From NCBI RefSeq assembly GCF_000816305.1, contig NZ_CP007773.1:248001-312000 (forward strand): a stretch of DNA of 64,000 nt. Direction: 5' to 3'. This document shows, piece after piece, positions 37,391-45,061 of the stretch. The DNA comes from Campylobacter subantarcticus LMG 24377 (GTDB lineage: Bacteria; Campylobacterota; Campylobacteria; Campylobacterales; Campylobacteraceae). Position 1 is the stretch's first letter; each line of letters opens with the position of its first letter. The translations under genes and the position numbers were made by a program. The notes beneath the pieces were generated by a model, which was given only the letters and a program-made list of their open reading frames with translations, was not told the DNA's origin and did not search any database.

Positions 37391-38016
37391 AAATTAAAGC
37401 GATACTTTTTGATATGGATGGCGTTTTGATTGAAGCTAAGGATTGGCATTATGAGGCGTTAAATAAAGCATTAAAACTTTTTGGAATGGAAATTTCTCGT
37501 ATAGAACATCTTACAACCTTTGATGGTTTACCAACAAAAGATAAACTAAAAATGCTTTCTTTGGAAAAAGGTTTACCTGTAGGCTTACATGGATTTATTA
37601 ATGAGCTAAAGCAACAATACACCATGGATTTGGTTCATAGTTTATGTAAACCAAGATTTCACCATGAATATGCTCTTTCGAAACTTAAAGAGAGTGGTTA
37701 TAAGATGGCTGTGTGTTCTAATTCTATTAGAAATACTATAGAAATAATGATGCAAAAAGCTTCTCTTGATGTATATTTGGATTTTTATATTTCTAACGAA
37801 GATGTAAAAAAAGGAAAACCTGATCCTGAGATGTATAACAAGGCTATAGAAAGAATGAATTTGCACCCAAAAGAATGTATGATTGTAGAAGATAATGAAA
37901 ATGGTATAAAAGCAGCTAAAGCTAGCGGAGCTAATGTAATGATAGTAGGAGAAATCATTGAGGTTAATTATGAAAATATTTTAAAACATATTGATAATTT
38001 CCAAAAAGGAAAATAG
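37387..38016 (+). CDS. HAD hydrolase, beta-phosphoglucomutase-like
   Basis: A 209-residue HAD phosphatase/mutase. Motif I is AILFDMDGVLIEAKDWHYEAL (split across residues 5-25), motif II is AVCSNSI near 107, motif III is the Lys of KKGKPDPEMY near 145, and motif IV is VEDNENGIKAAKASG near 165. I start it at GTG 37387, which overlaps the previous stop (GTGA); the frame is open 13 codons further up. It resembles GmhB/PGM-type HADs and probably dephosphorylates a pathway intermediate. Confidence 0.8.
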   Translation: MKIKAILFDMDGVLIEAKDWHYEALNKALKLFGMEISRIEHLTTFDGLPTKDKLKMLSLEKGLPVGLHGFINELKQQYTMDLVHSLCKPRFHHEYALSKLKESGYKMAVCSNSIRNTIEIMMQKASLDVYLDFYISNEDVKKGKPDPEMYNKAIERMNLHPKECMIVEDNENGIKAAKASGANVMIVGEIIEVNYENILKHIDNFQKGK

Positions 38017-38757
38017 ATGATTGATATAATTGTTCCTTTGGCGGGTAAAAGTTCTTTTTTTAGCGAGGATAAAGATGGCTTTCCAAAGCCATTTGTTGAA
38101 ATTTGCGGCAAAACTATGTTAGAACATTTCATAAGAAACTATGATAATATAAAAGAAAAACGCTTTATTTTTATTTTAAGACAAGATGATGTTAAAAGGT
38201 ATCATTTAGATGATGCTATTAATGTTTTAACTAATAATAAAAGCAAAATAGTAGTATTAAAAAATGAAACAGAAGGAATGCTTTGTTCATTTATGATGGC
38301 TATAGATGATATACAGAAAGACAATCCTATTTTAGTGGTTAACATGGATCAAATTTTTGAATATGATTTAAGAGAGATTCTTTTTAAATTTGAGCAATGT
38401 GATGCTGGTGTATTAAGTTTTGAAAGTATTCATCCAAGATGGGCTTATGTTAAATGCAATGAAGATAACAATTTAGTCTTAGAATCTTTTGAAAAAAAAC
38501 CTATAAGTAAAAATGCTATTGCTGGATTTTATTATTTTAAGAATTTAGACTTGCTATTTAATGCTGCTAAAAATGTTATAAAAAAAGATGTGAATTATAT
38601 GGGAAATTATTATATAGCTTCAACTTTAAATGAGTTAATTTTAAAAAATAAAAAGGTGGTTAACATAACTATTGATTCAAATCGCTATTTCACTTTTTAT
38701 AGCCATGCTAAAATTACTGAATATGAAAGGGTGAAAAATGCTAAAAGAGTTAACTAA
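38017..38757 (+). CDS. nucleotidyltransferase-family capsule protein B
   Basis: A 246-residue NTP-transferase-fold protein. The N-terminal loop reads VPLAGKSSFFSEDKDGFPKPF (split over residues 6-26): the usual Arg of G-x-x-S-R-F is Phe here, and the Lys of PKPF is kept. ILVVNMDQIFEYD near 107 gives the metal-binding Asp. Altered binding loop suggests a changed nucleotide preference or a non-classical activity. Starts directly after the HAD gene and overlaps the NTF2 gene by 20 bp. Confidence 0.72.
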   Translation: MIDIIVPLAGKSSFFSEDKDGFPKPFVEICGKTMLEHFIRNYDNIKEKRFIFILRQDDVKRYHLDDAINVLTNNKSKIVVLKNETEGMLCSFMMAIDDIQKDNPILVVNMDQIFEYDLREILFKFEQCDAGVLSFESIHPRWAYVKCNEDNNLVLESFEKKPISKNAIAGFYYFKNLDLLFNAAKNVIKKDVNYMGNYYIASTLNELILKNKKVVNITIDSNRYFTFYSHAKITEYERVKNAKRVN

Positions 38758-39073
38758 ACAATATATAAAAGTTTTTGATGAGAAAGATTTAAATGGTGTA
38801 TCTATACTTTTTGATGATGATTTTGTGTTGGAAGATCCTGTAGTTAAAAGAGTAGAGGGAAAAAATAAATCTTTAGAAGTTATAAAAAATATATTTAGCA
38901 ATTGCAATAAGTTAAATTTTAGCGCTAAAAATATCTACATGGAAGGCAATATTACGATTATTGAATTTGTGCTAATTTTAGATGAACATAGATTAGAAGG
39001 TGTAGATATTATTAAGTGGGAAAATGAAAAGATGAAAGAATTAAGAGCTTATTTGGATATTCCTAAGGATTGA
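38738..39073 (+). CDS. NTF2/SnoaL-like small protein
   Basis: A 111-residue protein with the alpha+beta cone pattern of SnoaL/NTF2-like proteins: N-terminal helix (LTKQYIKVFDEKDLNGVSILF), DDDFVLEDPVV, then strands ending KMKELRAYLDI. Such folds act as isomerases, dehydratases, cyclases or binding proteins. No catalytic residue can be named. It sits between a nucleotidyltransferase and a cupin with short overlaps, so it is probably a small enzyme of the same pathway. Confidence 0.65.
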   Translation: MLKELTKQYIKVFDEKDLNGVSILFDDDFVLEDPVVKRVEGKNKSLEVIKNIFSNCNKLNFSAKNIYMEGNITIIEFVLILDEHRLEGVDIIKWENEKMKELRAYLDIPKD

Positions 39074-39075
39074 AA

Positions 39076-39408
39076 ATGGAAATATTTGATTTACAAAGTA
39101 TGATTCGCGGTTGGTTTATTGGAAATTTTAATCCAAGTGTTATAAAAACAAATTTGATAGAAGTTGGTATAAAACGTTATAAGAAAGATGATCATGAAGA
39201 TAAACATTATCATAAAATAGCCACCGAAATTACTGTAATTATTGAAGGTAAAGTGCAAATGAGTGGTAAAATATATACAAAAAATGATATTATAGTTATA
39301 CATCCAAAAGAATCTACAGATTTTAAAGCTTTGGAAGATACTATTTCTGTAGTGGTAAAAATTCCAGGAGCTAATGATGATAAGTATATGGGAGAAATAA
39401 ATGATTAA
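39076..39408 (+). CDS. small cupin-fold protein
   Basis: A 110-residue single-domain cupin. Motif 1 is HEDKHYHKIATEITVIIEGKV (split over residues 39-60) with two His and a Glu as likely metal ligands, and motif 2 lies in NDIIVIHPKESTDFKAL. Capsule-locus cupins are often sugar epimerases or isomerases. I begin at ATG 39076, 6 nt behind AAGGA; a TTG two codons earlier is open. It overlaps the next gene by 8 bp. Confidence 0.7.
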   Translation: MEIFDLQSMIRGWFIGNFNPSVIKTNLIEVGIKRYKKDDHEDKHYHKIATEITVIIEGKVQMSGKIYTKNDIIVIHPKESTDFKALEDTISVVVKIPGANDDKYMGEIND

Positions 39409-40138
39409 TGTTGTCATACCTATGGCTGGTCTTGGTAGTCGTTTCGCTAAAGTCGGATTTTCAAAACCAAAACCATTTATAGATGTTTTGGGTAAACCAA
39501 TGATTGTTAGAGTGCTTGAGAACTTAAGCATACCAAATGCTAATTATATTTTAATAGCTAGAAAAGAACATCTTGAAAGTGAGCAGATATTGGTCGAATA
39601 TATAAGATCAAATTTTAATGTGCATTTTATAGGTATAGACAAATTAACAGAAGGCACAGTTTGTACAGTCCTTTATGCTAAGAAGATAATCGACAATGAT
39701 ACACCATTGCTTATAGCAAATTCTGATCAAATAGTTGACATGAATATTAATGAGTATATTAAAGACTGTGTTGACTGTAAGCTGGATGGTTCAATTTTAA
39801 CTTTTATAGATAGTGAGAAAAATCCAAAATGGTCTTTTGTTAAGCTAGATTCAGATAATATTGTGGAGTATGTAAAAGAAAAAGAAGCTATTTCTGATAT
39901 AGCTACTGTCGGAATTTATTTTTTTAGTAGAGGAAGTGTGTTTGTAAATTCTGCAATAAATATGATTATAGAAAACGATCGTGTTAATGGTGAATTTTAT
40001 ATCTGTCCTGTGTATAATTATGCAATAAAAAATAAGGCCAAAATAGGTATATACAGTATTGATTATAAACAAATGCATGGTATTGGAACCCCTGAGGATC
40101 TGCAGAAATATATAGGAGGGAAAAATGAAGCAAATTGA
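39401..40138 (+). CDS. nucleotidyltransferase-family capsule protein C
   Basis: A 245-residue NTP-transferase-fold protein with the best-preserved loop of the set: IPMAGLGSRFAKVGFSKPKPF (split over 6-26), giving G-L-G-S-R-F and the PKPF lysine. Metal-binding Asp is in LLIANSDQIVDMN near 107. It is the third free-standing nucleotidyltransferase in 3.5 kb. The sequence NPKWSFVKLDSDN near 146 parallels HPRWAYVKCNEDN in protein B, so B and C are paralogs. Confidence 0.75.
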   Translation: MINVVIPMAGLGSRFAKVGFSKPKPFIDVLGKPMIVRVLENLSIPNANYILIARKEHLESEQILVEYIRSNFNVHFIGIDKLTEGTVCTVLYAKKIIDNDTPLLIANSDQIVDMNINEYIKDCVDCKLDGSILTFIDSEKNPKWSFVKLDSDNIVEYVKEKEAISDIATVGIYFFSRGSVFVNSAINMIIENDRVNGEFYICPVYNYAIKNKAKIGIYSIDYKQMHGIGTPEDLQKYIGGKNEAN

Positions 40139-41252
40139 GAGAGGTCAATGTCCAATAACTGGTAGTGAAAATATAGAAATTTTAAGTAGTAGAAAGTTTC
40201 CTTTATCTTGCGGATGTACTACTGATACTAGTGAGAATGACTTGATTTATGAAGAAGAATTTTCAATTTGCAAAGACAGTGGAGTCTTGTTTTTAAATAA
40301 ATTAATACCTCTGGATGTTTTATATAAAAATGGTCATTACGCAGGAAGTGTAGGTAAAATTTGGGAAGAGCATCATGAAGCTTTTGCGAATTTTATTTTT
40401 CAAGTAAAACCTAGAAATGTTTTGGAAATTGGTGGTGGACATGGCAAACTAGCACAAAATTTTTTAAAATTGCAAAAAGTTAATTGGACGATAGTTGAAC
40501 CTGATACTAAGAATAAATTCAATAATGTAAACTATATTGATGGTTTTTTTGATAAAAGCATCTGTGAAGATAAGCAGTATGATGTTATAGTGCATTCACA
40601 CACTTTTGAGCACATCTATAATCCTAATAAATTTTTAAGCGATATTTCAAATTCATTAAGTGAGAATAGGTATATGGTATTTTCTCTTCCTAATATGCAA
40701 AAGTGGCTAGAAAATAAATTTAGCAATTGTCTTTTTTTTGAGCATACTATATTTTTAAATGAAAAATTGATAGATTATTTATTGTGTAAGAATAAATTTA
40801 AGATAATTGCTAAAAAATATTTCAAAGAGCATAGTATTTTCTATCTTGTTAAAAAAGATGAAAAACAGTTGGATATCGAGTTGGTTAATGACTATAAACA
40901 AAATAAAAAGCTATTCTTGGATATGAAGGAATATTATCAAAATAAAGTTGAAAGACTAAATCAACTTACGAAAGAAACCGTCAGGGATATATATTTGTTT
41001 GGGGCTCATTTGTTTAGCCAGAATTTGATTTATAGTGGTTTAGATATTTCAAAAGTTGTGAATATATTGGATAATGATCCTAATAAACAAGAAAAAAGAT
41101 TGTATGGGACATGTTTATATATTAAATCGCCGCAAATTCTAAAAAATAAAAATAATGTTTTGGTAATTTTAAATGCCGGTGTTTATAATGATGAAATTAA
41201 AGATAGTATTTTAAACGATATTAATTCTAATGTTGAGGTTATAATGTGTTGA
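40125..41252 (+). CDS. SAM-dependent C-methyltransferase-type protein
   Basis: A 375-residue three-part protein as in sugar C-methyltransferases. It has an N-terminal Cys-rich part (CPITGSENIE...PLSCGC), a class I SAM domain (about 85-200: NVLEIGGGHGKLAQNF, the SAM-binding glycine loop; HSHTFEHIYNP near 165) and a C-terminal Rossmann-like domain (about 275-375: DIYLFGAHLFSQNLI). The last domain usually binds the sugar nucleotide. It has a strong AGGAGGG site. It suggests a branched or methylated keto-sugar or related NDP-bound compound as the cassette's substrate. Confidence 0.78.
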   Translation: MKQIERGQCPITGSENIEILSSRKFPLSCGCTTDTSENDLIYEEEFSICKDSGVLFLNKLIPLDVLYKNGHYAGSVGKIWEEHHEAFANFIFQVKPRNVLEIGGGHGKLAQNFLKLQKVNWTIVEPDTKNKFNNVNYIDGFFDKSICEDKQYDVIVHSHTFEHIYNPNKFLSDISNSLSENRYMVFSLPNMQKWLENKFSNCLFFEHTIFLNEKLIDYLLCKNKFKIIAKKYFKEHSIFYLVKKDEKQLDIELVNDYKQNKKLFLDMKEYYQNKVERLNQLTKETVRDIYLFGAHLFSQNLIYSGLDISKVVNILDNDPNKQEKRLYGTCLYIKSPQILKNKNNVLVILNAGVYNDEIKDSILNDINSNVEVIMC

Positions 41253-43189
41253 GTTCAAAAATTACTTACAATACTATAGTAGATACGTGGGATTTTGATT
41301 ATATTAAACATTTAGCAGATTGTGATGTTTGTGATGAAATATTGTCACTTTGGTATGATTTGGGTTATTATGATCAAATAGCAACTGATGAACGATATGT
41401 TCGAGATCTAGCTTTGATATTACATGTTGATTATGCTGAATTTTTACGGTATTTAAATACTTGTTTAAGCGAAAAAAAATTGGATAAGTCTTTTTTGTCA
41501 TGTGAACATAAATTTTCATTTATTAGCTATATATGTAATCAAGAAGAAATTATTCGGTCGTTAGATGTAAATTCATTTGCAGAATTGTTAAATACAATTC
41601 GAAGACATGATAATAGACTACAGCAAGCTTTTTTTTTAAAAAATATGATAGATTTTTGCATTCGTAATTCAAATGATATTCTTTTTAAAAACGGAATTCA
41701 TTATATTATGATGGAAATTTTATATAGGCATTTTTTAGAAAGCACTGCAGGGACTTTATATTACAATAAACTCAGTTTGCTTGTAAGAAATAAATTTTTC
41801 CAAGGTCGGTATTTTGAAACTAAGAAAAAAGTAGCTTTGTGTCTTACTGGAGTTTTAAGACCAGGATGGAGGGACTCGATCAAAGATCTAATTGACTCTT
41901 TTTCTACATTTGATATTGATGTGTTTGTGTATTCTTGGAATGAAGAGAGTTTATGGCCGGGTGTAGGTGGCAATGGAATTGGTTGGATCAGAAGATTTTT
42001 TCATCCAATCATTAAAGAATGTCCAAAAGAATTAATTTTATCAAATACTGATTTTGCTAAATTATTTCCTAAGGTTTTTGATATTCTTTCAAATGAGATT
42101 ACAAGTAAAATTGAAGATAAAGATATTTTTATATTAAGTGAAAAAATAAAACGGGTTAAATTAGAATCTTATTCAAATGTGATGCAATCTATAGGAGATA
42201 TAAAAAATGATTCTAAGATATATTATGGTATATATCAAGTTTTTAGGCTTTTAGAAGAATATGAAATACAAAATAATTTTAAATATGATTTTATTATTAG
42301 AGTTAGATCTGATTACAAGATTGTAAAAAATCATATTACATATGATGATCTTCATAAATTAGGGTTAAATGAAATTTATAGTGCTAGATATAATTGTGGT
42401 ATAGATGGTAGTTTGGAGATTGGTAGAAGAAGCGCCATGGATACTTATATGAACACATGGCATCACATTTCGCTAAATAAAAACATCCCCTTTTTTAAAG
42501 GATGTTTTGAGAAATATCCTATGACATGTATGAGTACTTCAGGTTTTTTGTCTCATTATATTTTAAGTCAATGGATTGAATACCTTGGACTGAGAGTTGT
42601 TAGGCTTGATATCGAGTTTACACATATAAATCATCATCTTTTTGAGAATATTCAATTTCCAGATATATCTAAAGAGTTAAACGAGGATTTAAGGATGCTT
42701 AGGAATAATAATGCGCTGAACAGTTCTCAAATACAAGATATAAGTTCTTTTTTTGAAGTGATTTTTAATACATATACTATTATAAAAAATAGAGTTCATT
42801 TGAATGCAAAAATAGTTAATTCGGAGCATTCAGCCAAAGCAAGAATTCAAAACCAACTCTCATATAAACTAGGTCAAGCTATGATAGTTAATTCTAAATC
42901 TTTCCTAGGCTATATAAGAATGCCTTTTGTATTATCTTACATTAAAGATAAACACAAACAAGAACAAAAAATCTATCAAGAAAAAATAAAAAAAGACCCA
43001 TCATTAGCATTACCTCCATTAGAAAGCTATCCTGATTATCAAGAAGCCTTAAAACTCAAAAACCATCTTTCTTATAAACTAGGTCAAGCTCTTATGCAAG
43101 CTAATAAAACTTGGTATGGGGGGGGGTATATCAAGTTGCTATTTGAAATTAGGAAGTTGAAGAAGAAAGCTAACCCTAAGGAACTCTAA
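41246..43189 (+). CDS. capsule glycosyltransferase-like protein with C-terminal LSYKLG modules, G9 tract near its end
   Basis: A 647-residue protein. About 190-470 is related to the second domain of the 29716 product (ALCLTGVLRPGWRD; DVFVYSWNEESLWPG; FIIRVRSDYKI). The C-terminus (about 530-640) carries two capsule modules: QLSYKLGQAMI...YIRMPFVL and HLSYKLGQALMQANKTWYGGGYIKLL. A G9 tract at 43118 encodes the last GGG. Start is GTG 41246 or TTG 41249, overlapping the preceding stop. Its stop overlaps the start of the following transferase (TAATG). Sugar-transfer function is inferred. Confidence 0.65.
   Translation: MLSSKITYNTIVDTWDFDYIKHLADCDVCDEILSLWYDLGYYDQIATDERYVRDLALILHVDYAEFLRYLNTCLSEKKLDKSFLSCEHKFSFISYICNQEEIIRSLDVNSFAELLNTIRRHDNRLQQAFFLKNMIDFCIRNSNDILFKNGIHYIMMEILYRHFLESTAGTLYYNKLSLLVRNKFFQGRYFETKKKVALCLTGVLRPGWRDSIKDLIDSFSTFDIDVFVYSWNEESLWPGVGGNGIGWIRRFFHPIIKECPKELILSNTDFAKLFPKVFDILSNEITSKIEDKDIFILSEKIKRVKLESYSNVMQSIGDIKNDSKIYYGIYQVFRLLEEYEIQNNFKYDFIIRVRSDYKIVKNHITYDDLHKLGLNEIYSARYNCGIDGSLEIGRRSAMDTYMNTWHHISLNKNIPFFKGCFEKYPMTCMSTSGFLSHYILSQWIEYLGLRVVRLDIEFTHINHHLFENIQFPDISKELNEDLRMLRNNNALNSSQIQDISSFFEVIFNTYTIIKNRVHLNAKIVNSEHSAKARIQNQLSYKLGQAMIVNSKSFLGYIRMPFVLSYIKDKHKQEQKIYQEKIKKDPSLALPPLESYPDYQEALKLKNHLSYKLGQALMQANKTWYGGGYIKLLFEIRKLKKKANPKEL
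43118..43126 (+). repeat. G9 contingency tract near the 3' end of the 41246 gene
   Basis: Encodes Gly-Gly-Gly in frame. Loss or gain of one G gives stops within about 40 bp (TGA near 43160, or TGA after about ten codons). The main domain would remain intact but the last 20 or so residues and translational coupling into the 43189 gene would be lost. Confidence 0.93.
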
Positions 43190-43921
43190 TGCTTAACCCA
43201 AATAGTGCTATAGACAGGATAAAAAATTCACTTTCTTATAGATTAGGTCTTGCTATCATAGAATGTAAAAAACAACATGGGGGGGGGTATATAACCCTAC
43301 CATATAAATTATATAAGATAAAACAACAACATTTTAAAGAACAAAAACTATACAAGCAAACTATTAAAATATTTCCACAACTTGCATATCCTAAAGTAGA
43401 ATCTTGCAAAGATTATAATGAAAGCATAAGATATAAGTATCATCTTTCCTATATGCTAGGAGAAGCTTTGATTTGTGCTCATAAAGCTTGGTGTAAAGGA
43501 GGATACTTTATGTTACCTTCTTTGTTAAAAGAAAAATATAAGATATATAAAAACATTCAAGATATTATCAGCATATTGCCTCAAAAATTACACTATCATT
43601 TTTACAATTCAACAATAAAAAATCATAAAATAAATATTCAAGATTTGATTGATATTTTGAAACAACATAAAGATTATAAACCCATACTAGAAAATATATT
43701 TCATAATTTTGATTTTTTTATAAAACATTTTGATCTTATTAGAATTTGGCTATCTTCGAAAGATTTTAAAGAAAAATATAAACAAGAAAATCACCCTTAC
43801 CCTTCTTTGCTTGATCCTAAAAAACTAAACGATGAGAATGAAAAAATTAACTATAAAAATATTCCTGCTGAACTTGCATGGGAAATGAATTTACCTTTAC
43901 CGGATAATTATAAGTTTGTGT
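43176..43921 (+). repeat. 746-bp direct repeat, copy 2
   Basis: Reads identical to 32261-33006 (offset 10,915 bp), same orientation. It covers the gene junction, G9 tract and first 244 codons of the second transferase. Confidence 0.95.
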
Positions 43922-45033
43922 ATCCTTTATTTGGTTTGTCTGGAGGGGGTGCCTTAACTTCTTTTTTTAATAAATGTGGCTTTAGCATGAATTATGATTT
44001 TCACAGAGATTTTGAAAAAAGCTATATTGTAAATTATAATTCTTTTTTAAAAAGAAAGCAAAATATACTTTATTATACAGAGTATGGCTTAAATGTTGAA
44101 AATAGAAACAAATTTTTATCGCTACTGTATAAAAATAATATTGTTTTTTTGGTTAGAGATCCTATATCTAGATTAAAGACGGGTGTGAATCATCACACAA
44201 ACAATCCTAAAAGTGACTTGAGGACATTTGATTTGGGAAGTGATTATAATAAAATCTTAAAATGTAAAACTTATGGAACTGGAGATATTAATAATCACTA
44301 TGCTAGAAAGCCAAAAATCGATTATTTAAAATTGTGGTTATCAAACGATAGGTGGTTTTTATATTTATCATTTTTAGAGTCTTTAAGGCTGGCGAAATCA
44401 AATATCACCTACATTGATATGGAGGAAATTAAACCAGAAAAAGCATTTGATACAATGTGCGCTTTGGCAAATAAATTTGGATTTAGCAAGCCTACCGATG
44501 AAAGTTTTTTTAAGGGGGTGATGAATGGAGATTTGCTAGGTGTTATACCTTTTACACTTTGTGTGTATTCGATTGATTTAAATGGTAGTTGCGCAATAGG
44601 TAAAAACAACAGTATCCATCTTCAAATAACATCTACAAATTTAATTGAATTCTATGGGAAATCCAAAGAATATATCAACATTGTAAGTGATTTTTTTGAT
44701 AAGCCTTTAAAATATGACAATTTAGGTATTTTTATAAAACCACAAGACTATGAGCAGTTAAAGCAGAGCGGTGAACTGATGCAAGCCACAAAAAAATATT
44801 TGGCAAATTTTATAAAGGCATTGGAAGAAAGAATAGAGATTGAAAAATCTAAATTATTTAAAGAAGATGATGTGTTAAAATATTTAAAAGAAAACAAAGA
44901 GCTAAGGATTAGACTGAAAGAATTACTTGATAAAGAACTTGCTCACATTAAGCAATACAGGCCAGATATAGTTGCCTCTTGGAAATACTATCAAGAATTT
45001 GAAAAAATGTGTAAAGAATTGGATGGTAATTAA
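43189..45033 (+). CDS. putative MeOPN transferase 2 (Cj1421/Cj1422 type), phase-variable
   Basis: A 614-residue twin of the 32274 product. Identical N-terminal 244 residues (two LSYKLG-type modules) and near-identical C-terminus; the centre (about 245-490) is different and 17 residues longer (PLFGLSGGGALTSFFNKCG; LVRDPISRLKTGVNHH). The R-D-P-x-x-R motif and the island YIDMEEIKPEKAFDTMC are kept in both. By analogy with the C. jejuni pair, which modify different sugars, the two centres probably choose different acceptor positions. The tract at 43279 is G9, ON. It directly precedes the MeOPN methyltransferase genes. Confidence 0.87.
   Translation: MLNPNSAIDRIKNSLSYRLGLAIIECKKQHGGGYITLPYKLYKIKQQHFKEQKLYKQTIKIFPQLAYPKVESCKDYNESIRYKYHLSYMLGEALICAHKAWCKGGYFMLPSLLKEKYKIYKNIQDIISILPQKLHYHFYNSTIKNHKINIQDLIDILKQHKDYKPILENIFHNFDFFIKHFDLIRIWLSSKDFKEKYKQENHPYPSLLDPKKLNDENEKINYKNIPAELAWEMNLPLPDNYKFVYPLFGLSGGGALTSFFNKCGFSMNYDFHRDFEKSYIVNYNSFLKRKQNILYYTEYGLNVENRNKFLSLLYKNNIVFLVRDPISRLKTGVNHHTNNPKSDLRTFDLGSDYNKILKCKTYGTGDINNHYARKPKIDYLKLWLSNDRWFLYLSFLESLRLAKSNITYIDMEEIKPEKAFDTMCALANKFGFSKPTDESFFKGVMNGDLLGVIPFTLCVYSIDLNGSCAIGKNNSIHLQITSTNLIEFYGKSKEYINIVSDFFDKPLKYDNLGIFIKPQDYEQLKQSGELMQATKKYLANFIKALEERIEIEKSKLFKEDDVLKYLKENKELRIRLKELLDKELAHIKQYRPDIVASWKYYQEFEKMCKELDGN
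43279..43287 (+). repeat. G9 contingency tract in MeOPN transferase 2
   Basis: Same position (codons 31-33) and same surrounding bases as the tract at 32364. One-base slips again run into TAA within a few codons. ON at the present length, so the two transferases can switch independently. Confidence 0.95.
44660..45032 (+). repeat. direct repeat of the transferase 3' part, copy 2
   Basis: Partner of 33694-34066 (offset 10,966 bp). The offset difference of 51 bp from the 5' repeats equals the 17 extra codons in the centre. Confidence 0.93.
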
Positions 45034-45055
45034 TAGCAAAGAAAGATAAAAAAGA

Positions 45056-45061
45056 TATAAT
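45056..45061 (+). promoter_or_regulatory. -10 element before the MeOPN synthesis genes
   Basis: TATAAT inside AAAAAAGATATAATTATAAAAT, split here as 45050-45070, about 27 bp before the methyltransferase start. It resembles the blocks upstream of kpsM and the 34119 gene. Confidence 0.45.

Noticed and set aside
39091-39531. 146-codon minus-strand frame across the cupin and nucleotidyltransferase C genes
   Set aside because: Phe/Ile/Tyr-rich reverse reading of AT-rich coding DNA; both plus-strand genes have motifs and ribosome sites.
32274-45033. Assembly artefact as the explanation for the repeated transferase
   Set aside because: The centres differ over about 500 bp, the 3' repeats carry two differences, and the flanking genes differ on both sides. 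A collapsed or falsely duplicated contig would not give that pattern. Long-read confirmation would still be decisive.
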